From contig NZ_CAKJTI010000003.1 in assembly GCF_917563915.1 (NCBI RefSeq), positions 1-64,000 on the forward strand: DNA of 64,000 nt, read 5' to 3'. This document shows positions 58,708 to 64,000 of this stretch, piece after piece; the first letter of the stretch is position 1; each line of letters opens with the position of its first letter. Both the position numbers and the translations under genes were made by a program. The notes beneath the pieces are model-generated. The model had not been told where the DNA came from and did not search any database. It was given only the letters and a program-made list of their open reading frames with translations. This DNA is from Bacillus rhizoplanae. GTDB lineage: Bacteria > Bacillota > Bacilli > Bacillales > Bacillaceae_G.

Positions 58708-59031
58708 ATGAGCGATGTGTTGCAACAGTTATATGAAACAATTCAACAGCGAAAAGAGAATCCTATCTCTGAGTCGTATACGAATTACTTATTTACAAAA
58801 GGGGAAGACAAAATATTAAAGAAATTAGGAGAAGAATGTACTGAAGTTGTGATTGCGGCGAAAAATAATGACAAAGACGAGCTTATAAAAGAAGTTGTTG
58901 ATTTTACGTATCATTGCTTAGTGTTACTAGTAGAAAAAAATGTATCATTACAAGAGATAATAGAAGAATTAAATAAACGTCAAGGTCAATTATCCAGAGT
59001 CGGCGAACGAAAAGAAATTGATACATTATAG
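58708..59031 (+). CDS. hisE: Phosphoribosyl-ATP pyrophosphatase
   Basis: A 107-residue all-alpha MazG-like enzyme. [16 protein letters not shown] and [14 protein letters not shown] carry the metal-binding Glu/Asp. It follows hisI after 12 bp with its own AGGGGGATAAGGA site. With hisI it supplies steps two and three of the pathway. Confidence 0.95.
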   Translation: MSDVLQQLYETIQQRKENPISESYTNYLFTKGEDKILKKLGEECTEVVIAAKNNDKDELIKEVVDFTYHCLVLLVEKNVSLQEIIEELNKRQGQLSRVGERKEIDTL

Positions 59032-59043
59032 GAGGGGAGAAAG

Positions 59044-60063
59044 ATGAGAGTAGATTATCACCTTCACTTAGAAGAAGGGCCGTATTCAATGCGGTGGTTA
59101 TCTCGCACAAATGAAGCGCTCGAGTATTTTGCACCGATTGAGGAAGAGAAACATTCAATGGGATGGATCTTAAAAGCTGGGGAACGTTTGCAAAAGCGTG
59201 TAAAGGAAGGCGCATTTTCACCGGATTGGATTGATTTATATTTAGAGGAAGCAGTGCGTAAAGGAATACGGGAAGTTGGAATCGTTGACCACTTATATCG
59301 TTTTTACGAAGCAAAGGAATACTATGAGCGCTATGTCGATATTAGTGATACAGAACTTGGACATCTGCAAAAAGAATGGCTGGATCAGGTGAGGGTAGAA
59401 TCGATTACAAATTTTACAAGAGCGATTGAAGATGCGAAAGAAAGATGGAGAAAACGAGGCGTGATATTACGGCTTGGAATAGAAGCCGATTATTTTATTG
59501 GTGGGGAAGAGGAACTAGCGAAGTTATTAACGTTAGGAAATTGGGATTATGTCATTGGTTCTGTTCATTTTATTAATGGATGGGGATTTGATAATCCAGA
59601 TACAGACGCTTATTTTAGACAGCATGATTTACATGTGTTATATCCTGAATTTTTCCGTACTTTAGAAAAATCGATACGTTCTGGCCTATTTGATATTGTT
59701 GCACATTTAGATAATATTAAAGTGTTTAACTATCGCATAGATGAAAATCAGCAATTACCATATTATGAGAAAATCGCTAAGGCTTTAATTGAAACAAATA
59801 CAGCTACGGAAGTGAATGCTGGCTTGTATTATCGATATCCTGTAAGAGAAATGTGTCCGAGCCCTTTGTTTTTACAACGCTTAGTGCATTATGGTGTTCC
59901 AATTACAATTTCTTCAGATGCGCATTTCCCGAATGATTTAGGTAGCTACGTAAAAGAAAATATAGAGACACTTCGTAATCATGGTGTGACGCACATTGCA
60001 ACATTTGAAAAACGAATCCGGAACATGAAGCCGATTGAATATGTAGAAGAAAATGTTTTGTGA
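59044..60063 (+). CDS. hisJ: Histidinol-phosphatase, PHP family
   Basis: A 339-residue PHP-domain phosphatase. DYHLHLEEGP at the start, IVDHLYRF, GIEADYF, HFINGW and SSDAHFPNDLG hold the metal ligands. It is longer than B. subtilis HisJ, with an insertion around residues 15-60. It follows hisE after 12 bp with AGGAGGGGAG. Its TGA stop lies within the ATAAAG head of a bcr1 copy. hisC is not in this window. Confidence 0.92.
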   Translation: MRVDYHLHLEEGPYSMRWLSRTNEALEYFAPIEEEKHSMGWILKAGERLQKRVKEGAFSPDWIDLYLEEAVRKGIREVGIVDHLYRFYEAKEYYERYVDISDTELGHLQKEWLDQVRVESITNFTRAIEDAKERWRKRGVILRLGIEADYFIGGEEELAKLLTLGNWDYVIGSVHFINGWGFDNPDTDAYFRQHDLHVLYPEFFRTLEKSIRSGLFDIVAHLDNIKVFNYRIDENQQLPYYEKIAKALIETNTATEVNAGLYYRYPVREMCPSPLFLQRLVHYGVPITISSDAHFPNDLGSYVKENIETLRNHGVTHIATFEKRIRNMKPIEYVEENVL

Positions 60064-60173
60064 TAAAGTGAAACTTCCATAAGTGGGGGTTTTTCTTTAT
60101 CCCCCACTTATCTTCATCGCTTTTCTCTGCATCTTGAGGTGGGGGGCTTACTGCCCACGAATATCGGGATGAA
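60062..60173 (+). repeat. bcr1 element with internal deletion
   Basis: The head ATAAAGTGAAACTTCC is followed by a shortened middle that joins CCCCCACTTATCTTC to TTGAGGTGGGG. It is co-oriented with and adjoins hisJ. Confidence 0.88.
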
Positions 60174-60224
60174 AACTTCTTTTTTTGTTTACACTAACGT
60201 TGAACAAAAAAGGAGGCTGTTCTT

Positions 60225-60383
60225 ATGGTGAAACAACAATATAAAGATACTGGGAAGTTAACGAATCAGAGCGATGTTGCAAAAAAAGACCAATCAGAGC
60301 AATCAGTTATACAAGAACAAATTAGTGATACAGTAGCCGAAGGAACGATTGATGTAAAGTTAGAGCAAGGAAGCGATAAATAA
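60225..60383 (+). CDS. Small DUF4025 (YozQ)-like protein
   Basis: A 52-residue hydrophilic protein (starts MVKQQYKDTGKL) whose C-terminal EQISDTVAEGTIDVKLE resembles the DUF4025/YozQ motif EQVSDtyxEGTID. AAAAAAGGAGG ribosome site. Its TAA stop lies in the ATAAAG head of a bcr1 relic. Two hairpins follow. Function unknown; the family match is by memory of the motif. Confidence 0.65.
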   Translation: MVKQQYKDTGKLTNQSDVAKKDQSEQSVIQEQISDTVAEGTIDVKLEQGSDK

Positions 60384-60476
60384 AGTGAAACTTCCATAAC
60401 TGGGGGATAACCCTCACTTATGTTTAGTCACATCAATCGAGTTTTTACTGCCTATTAGTGCGGAATTAAACTATAG
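60379..60476 (+). repeat. bcr1 relic
   Basis: The head ATAAAGTGAAACTTCCAT is good, then a shortened hairpin, TCAATCGAGTTTTTACTGCC and GTGCGGAATTAAA. Co-oriented with the small gene it adjoins. Confidence 0.82.
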
Positions 60477-60478
60477 TG

Positions 60479-60512
60479 AAAAGAGGCTGAATGTGTTCAG
60501 CCTCTTTTTCAT
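60479..60512 (+). terminator. Terminator after the DUF4025-like gene
   Basis: AAGAGGCTGAA pairs with TTCAGCCTCTT, followed by TTTC. A second hairpin (ACAAGGA/TCCTTGT with a T-run) lies at 60537-60576. Confidence 0.88.
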
Positions 60513-60614
60513 GATTTTGTAAAGAAAGGTTACAAGAACAAGGACAGTGTAATCAAATTCCTTGTCTTTTTTCGATGGAATTTCTTACAATAATATTGAA
60601 AGTGTTTATCTTAC

Positions 60615-60700
60615 TATTCGCGGGCAATAAGACCTCTTACTTTAAGATTCAGAGAAGACGAAGATGATAAAAGCTTTCACAAATAGAAGCTTCATTTTAT
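60615..60700 (-). repeat. Degenerate bcr1 relic
   Basis: GCGGGCAATAAGACC, AAGATTCAGAGAAGACGAAGAT and GAAGCTTCATTTTAT recall a minus-strand copy lacking the middle. It is directly upstream of the dehydrogenase gene. Confidence 0.6.
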
Positions 60701-60724
60701 GTTAAAAGGAAAGGATGCTTAATT

Positions 60725-61696
60725 ATGGCGAAAATTTTAGTAGCAGGACAAATTCCAGAAATCGGACTACAGTTGTTACGAGGTCATGAAGTAGAAATGT
60801 ATGATAAGGAAGAGTTAATTGGCACAGAAGAACTAGTGAAACGTGTACAAGATAAGGATGCATTATTAAGCTTACTTTCAACAAAAGTTACGGAAGAAGT
60901 TATCGATGCAGCACCACATTTGAAAATTATTGCAAACTACGGTGCTGGATATGACAATATTGATTATAAATATGCGGTGGAAAAAGACATAGCGGTAACG
61001 AACACACCAAAAGTTTCAACAGAGGCAACAGCAGAGCTAACGTTTGCTATCTTATTAGCAGCAGCGCGCCGTATTCCAGAAGGCGATACACTATGTCGTA
61101 CAGTTGGTTTTAATGGCTGGGCACCGCTCTTTTTCTTAGGACGTGAAGTGTATGGTAAAACAATTGGTATTATTGGTCTTGGAGAAATTGGAAAGGCAGT
61201 AGCAAAACGAGCAAAAGCATTTGGTATGAATATCGTGTATACAGGGCCAAGTCGTAAGTATGAGGCGGAGCAAGAATTAGAGGCAACATATGTAACGCTA
61301 GAAGAACTATTACAAACAGCGGATTTTATTACGATTAACTGTGCGTATAATCCGAAGTTGCATCATATGATTGATGAAGAACAGTTTAGAATGATGAAAA
61401 AAACTGCTTATATTATTAATGCGGCACGTGGTCCAATTATGAATGAAGAAGCGCTTGCTCATGCTTTAGAAACAAAGGAAATTGAAGGAGCAGCACTTGA
61501 TGTGTTTGAGTTTGAACCGAGAATTACAGAAAAATTAAAGGAATTAAAAAACGTTGTGTTAACACCACATATTGGAAATGCAACGATTGAGACACGTGAT
61601 GCAATGGCAGAAATGGCAGTGCGTAATATTTTAGCGGTGCTAGAAGGAAATGAGCCATTAACTCCAGTATATAAAAAAGAACTTATAATGAAATAA
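60725..61696 (+). CDS. D-isomer 2-hydroxyacid dehydrogenase (glyoxylate/hydroxypyruvate reductase-like)
   Basis: A 323-residue NAD(P)-dependent enzyme. GIIGLGEIGKAVAKRAKAFG (about 145) binds the cofactor. Arg in INAARGPIMNE, Glu in FEFEPR and His in LTPHIGNAT form the catalytic triad. Family members reduce glyoxylate, hydroxypyruvate or other 2-oxo acids; the substrate cannot be read here. AAAGGAAAGG ribosome site. The TAA stop lies in the head of a bcr1 fragment. Confidence 0.9.
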   Translation: MAKILVAGQIPEIGLQLLRGHEVEMYDKEELIGTEELVKRVQDKDALLSLLSTKVTEEVIDAAPHLKIIANYGAGYDNIDYKYAVEKDIAVTNTPKVSTEATAELTFAILLAAARRIPEGDTLCRTVGFNGWAPLFFLGREVYGKTIGIIGLGEIGKAVAKRAKAFGMNIVYTGPSRKYEAEQELEATYVTLEELLQTADFITINCAYNPKLHHMIDEEQFRMMKKTAYIINAARGPIMNEEALAHALETKEIEGAALDVFEFEPRITEKLKELKNVVLTPHIGNATIETRDAMAEMAVRNILAVLEGNEPLTPVYKKELIMK

Positions 61697-61752
61697 AGTG
61701 AAACTTCCATCAGTGGGGATTTTCTTCATCCCCTACTGATGGAAAGCCCGTG
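61692..61752 (+). repeat. bcr1 fragment, head only
   Basis: ATAAAGTGAAACTTCCATCA and the hairpin to TACTGATGGAAAGCCCG remain; the tail is missing. Co-oriented with the dehydrogenase gene. Confidence 0.85.
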
Positions 61753-61794
61753 TGTAGAGAGAATAAAGTTGTCAAATTTTATTCTGAGAAATAC

Positions 61795-61831
61795 AATAAT
61801 CGCCTACCGATAAATTTGATAGGCGATTATT
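61795..61831. terminator. Terminator-like hairpin
   Basis: AATAATCGCCTA pairs perfectly with TAGGCGATTATT. It lies beyond the bcr1 fragment, between convergent genes, and may serve both. Confidence 0.7.
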
Positions 61832-61935
61832 AAAGTTGTTTAAAAATTGCTTTACTGCTTTCATAAAACGATATTTCACGAACAATAAATTTGTTTAATT
61901 TTGGAAGGTGAATAGTTACACATAGCCTCCTTTTT

Positions 61936-62445
61936 TTAATTATTTATTGTAGTCAATATAGATTTAACAAAGTTTGTTTTATCATCTGCATATTTATGTT
62001 TATTATTGGGATTAGCCTGTGAAAGTTGAATCTTTAACTGTTCATACTCAGTCCGAGCAGTTTTATTATTTTTTAAGTAATCTCTAAAACACAATTGTTC
62101 AATTAAATATTTATTACCCTTTTCATACATATGAATTTGATGTGTTCTCGGTTCTCCCTTATTAAAATAATATCTTTCAGGTAAGACATCTTTTCTATAC
62201 CTATAATTTAACTGTTCTAACTTAGCAATACATTTCACACCATTTTCAAAATTCTTTAATTCAATCGCAATATCAATAATAGGTTTTGCACTCAAGTGTG
62301 GAATAGAAGTACTTCCAATATGGTGTATTGCCAAAATGTATTCTCCAATTTGTTTTTCAATTAATTGTTTCTCTTTTAAAAATTCGAATTCCCATTCCTC
62401 AGTCCAAGGAACTAAAAAAACTTCACCACGGGGTAATCCTAACAT
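61936..62445 (-). CDS. GrpB family protein
   Basis: A 169-residue nucleotidyltransferase-fold protein of the GrpB family. HHIGSTSIPHLSAKPIIDIAI (about 40-60) is the family hallmark with the metal-binding Asp, and NKGEPRTHQIHMYEKGN follows. ATG at 62445 has AGGAGG at good spacing; the longer frame to 62523 does not. Family members sometimes act in coenzyme A or nucleotide metabolism, but function is unproven. Confidence 0.88.
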   Translation of the reverse strand: MLGLPRGEVFLVPWTEEWEFEFLKEKQLIEKQIGEYILAIHHIGSTSIPHLSAKPIIDIAIELKNFENGVKCIAKLEQLNYRYRKDVLPERYYFNKGEPRTHQIHMYEKGNKYLIEQLCFRDYLKNNKTARTEYEQLKIQLSQANPNNKHKYADDKTNFVKSILTTINN

Positions 62446-62529
62446 TTGATTAATTCCTCCTGCATACAGCCCGTTTCTTAACGAACCAAATATCGAAATA
62501 TTTTCTCTTTTATTATATAGCATACAAAT

Positions 62530-62571
62530 AAAAAGATGGTGTAGAATTCCAATTCAGGCCATCTTTTTTTA
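62530..62571. terminator. Terminator-like hairpin upstream of grpB
   Basis: AAAAAGATGG and CCATCTTTTTTT enclose an inner AATTCC/GGAATT-like stem. No intact gene feeds it, so it may be a leftover from a deleted neighbour. Confidence 0.6.
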
Positions 62572-62654
62572 TGCATATTAGAATTTATAAACTATACTTA
62601 TAGATTCTAGTTTAATATGTTTATTTTATGATCTTATTTTAAGGTGGTGGATAT

Positions 62655-62850
62655 TGTGATAGTACAGGAAGCATTACTTGATGGTAGTAAGAAAAGGTAT
62701 ATGCTTCTAGATGAAAGAGGAATACCTGTATGAAGTATTTGAAACATTTAGATGCAACAGGAAAGAGTGGCAATACGCAGAGGTTTATAAAAAAATCTAA
62801 TGGCACTCCGGTTCCTACATGTTCAACAATCGGGCCAGATAATTGAATAA
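62655..62850 (+). pseudogene. N-terminal remnant of a Tn554-type tyrosine recombinase
   Basis: Two adjoining frames give VQEALLDGSKKRYMLLDERG and then MKYLKHLDATGKSGNTQR, which together match the start of Tn554/TnpA-like integrases. A frameshift separates them at GTATGAAG. After NTQ the sequence turns into unrelated residues and stops. No catalytic domain follows. The adjoining minus strand (62780-62860) reads SGPIVEHVGTGVPLDFF, a fragment of unknown origin. The 200 bp after this (62861-63074) hold nothing recognisable. Confidence 0.7.
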
Positions 62851-63074
62851 ACAGGTGCACAAATCTCTACTTTTTTATGTAGCTGCTAGGTTTCTTCGTT
62901 TTGTTGGCGGTACCTCTTAAATATTTGGTTGATAAACTATTAAGTTTCCCTTGAATATACTAGATACTTTTATCTACAATCCCATTATTTTACATAAATC
63001 TAAATTTTCATATTTTACAGTAAATTTACTCTAAGAAAATATAAATATAATATTTTTACATTACAATTCAAAAA

Positions 63075-63349
63075 GGGCCTATTCAAAAAGCACCATTTCA
63101 GTTTAATGAGAGCAACAGAAGGAGAAAATCAAGGTTCCAATATTGGAACCGAAAGGGGGATTTCCGTGACGAAAAATCTCCTCTCATCTCGATCGATGGG
63201 AGGATGCCTGCCATCCTTGTAAAGCGGAGCGACCTTCTCCAGCACAACGGAGTCGTCGACATGATCGATATAATCAATGAGTTCCGCATCAAAGTTTCAC
63301 TACGGCTTTGTTTTTCACTCAATTTTACAAGCTTTTTGAACAGACTCTT
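63075..63349 (-). mobile_element. IS deletion derivative (MITE-like)
   Basis: Terminal inverted repeats are GGGCCTATTCAAAAAGC at the left and, on the minus strand, GAGTCTGTTCAAAAAGC at the right, typical of IS1182-like elements. The 275-bp interior, read on the minus strand, gives a short fragment (NFDAELIDYIDHVDDS... ending LYKDGRHPPIDRDE) resembling a transposase piece, then unrelated sequence. It cannot encode transposase and would move only in trans. Family assignment is by recall of the terminal repeat. Confidence 0.65.
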
Positions 63350-63379
63350 AAAATACTTAAAATATGGAGGTTTTCTGTA

Positions 63380-64000
63380 ATGAAAAGAATATTATCCATT
63401 TCCCTCGTATTCACGATGATATTCGTTATGTTATCGACCACCGCAGACGCACTTGCAAACGAATCGGACGACAAACTCGTCAAAATCGACAATATGCAGC
63501 CAGTTTACGGTCAAACGATCACCGCCAGTGCAATCATGGGTCATGGGTCAAATGGCAAAAATCTCACATTTCAATGGCAAGTACAGGAATCACGTATAAG
63601 CGATAAATATATTAATGTCAAATCGGGTGGTACATCCAAAAGTTACACCGTAACGTTAAATGATATTGGTAAAAAATTACGCGTTGTAGTTGGTTTACCA
63701 TCAAATGGTGACAAAAAAACTTCATTACCCACGAACGCAGTATTAAATGCTAACCCCCTTATTGCATCGATTAAATTCGATAATAATTTAAAGGACGATG
63801 TAAATCAAGAGAATTTAACAAAAAATGGAAATTATAGTTATGTAGACGGTGTGTTACCAGGGACCAAAGCTCTGCACTTAGAAAGCGGAGACGGCAATTA
63901 TGTCGGTACGAAGCATAGCTTGAATTTTGGTAATGACAGTTTTACCACATCCTTCTGGTATAAGGGTGACACTAACAATAATCAGGTAATATTATCAAAC
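63380..64000 (+). CDS. Secreted protein with LamG-like domain, 5' part only
   Basis: An open frame of 207 codons runs off the window end. A signal peptide (about 1-27, MKRILSISLVFTMIF then ADALA) is followed by an immunoglobulin-like segment (about 33-125: VYGQTITAS, LTFQWQV, GKKLRVVVG). A concanavalin/LamG-type jelly roll then starts (IKFDNNLKDDV, ALHLESGDGNYV, NFGNDSFTTSFWYKG). Such proteins are secreted glycan-binding or wall/adhesion factors, often glycoside hydrolases. The first 70 codons use ATC, CTC, TCG and GAC far more than neighbours, and the gene sits behind an IS relic, so recent transfer is likely. GGAGG ribosome site. Confidence 0.85.
   Translation, partial: MKRILSISLVFTMIFVMLSTTADALANESDDKLVKIDNMQPVYGQTITASAIMGHGSNGKNLTFQWQVQESRISDKYINVKSGGTSKSYTVTLNDIGKKLRVVVGLPSNGDKKTSLPTNAVLNANPLIASIKFDNNLKDDVNQENLTKNGNYSYVDGVLPGTKALHLESGDGNYVGTKHSLNFGNDSFTTSFWYKGDTNNNQVILSN

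Noticed and set aside
63364-63606. 80-codon plus-strand frame at the right end
   Set aside because: It is out of frame with the clear signal-peptide protein starting at 63380.

Overview
The window is chromosomal DNA of a low-GC endospore-forming Bacillus, almost certainly a member of the Bacillus cereus group. The reasons are the AT-rich coding style, strong AAGGAGG-type ribosome sites, a nrdE gene split by two group I introns, spore-associated genes (a GerW/YtfJ protein and a probable coat gene with a sigma-K promoter), and more than a dozen copies or relics of the roughly 150-bp repeat bcr1, which is characteristic of that group. No CRISPR array, rRNA, tRNA or complete insertion sequence was seen.

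Layout. 1-4450: class Ib ribonucleotide reductase nrdI-nrdE-nrdF. 4451-16153: a catabolic island with an APC permease, a glutamate-type dehydrogenase, two small proteins, a sigma-54 activator, an aldehyde dehydrogenase, putrescine aminotransferase PatA, a CaiB-type CoA-transferase and an acyl-CoA dehydrogenase. Three clear -24/-12 promoters and matching palindromic upstream sites tie most of it to the activator. The gene set suggests degradation of putrescine/cadaverine-type amines, possibly through glutaryl-CoA. 16163-16710: debris (a second nrdF 3' end and a permease remnant). 16775-21469: a CPBP membrane protease, SseB-like protein, an Asn-rich probable coat protein, an S66 carboxypeptidase and a nitronate monooxygenase. 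21501-25831 (minus): the complete dlt operon including the small dltX. 26151-40754: mixed housekeeping and accessory genes (M20 amidohydrolase, Fur-controlled flavodoxin, Fe-S PD-(D/E)XK-like protein, APH kinase, L,D-transpeptidase, MATE pump, UppP, thioredoxin-like protein, MarR regulator, KtrB-type K+ transporter, GerW and several proteins under 60 residues), heavily dotted with bcr1. 41166-51867: ilvE-ilvD, a T-box, then ilvB-ilvN-ilvC-leuABCD. 52110-60063: a his operon (hisZGDBHAFIE plus hisJ) behind a leader peptide with three consecutive His codons and mutually exclusive hairpins. 60225-62445: a small DUF4025-like protein, a 2-hydroxyacid dehydrogenase and a GrpB protein. 62640-64000: an integrase remnant, an IS deletion derivative, and the 5' part of a secreted LamG-type protein with base composition unlike the rest.

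The most interesting signals are the his leader-peptide attenuator, a previously unassigned C-rich small RNA candidate on the minus strand at 36423-36552, the sigma-54 amine-catabolism regulon, the intron placed directly after the catalytic cysteine codon of nrdE, and the habit of bcr1 copies of sitting, co-oriented, between a stop codon and its terminator.
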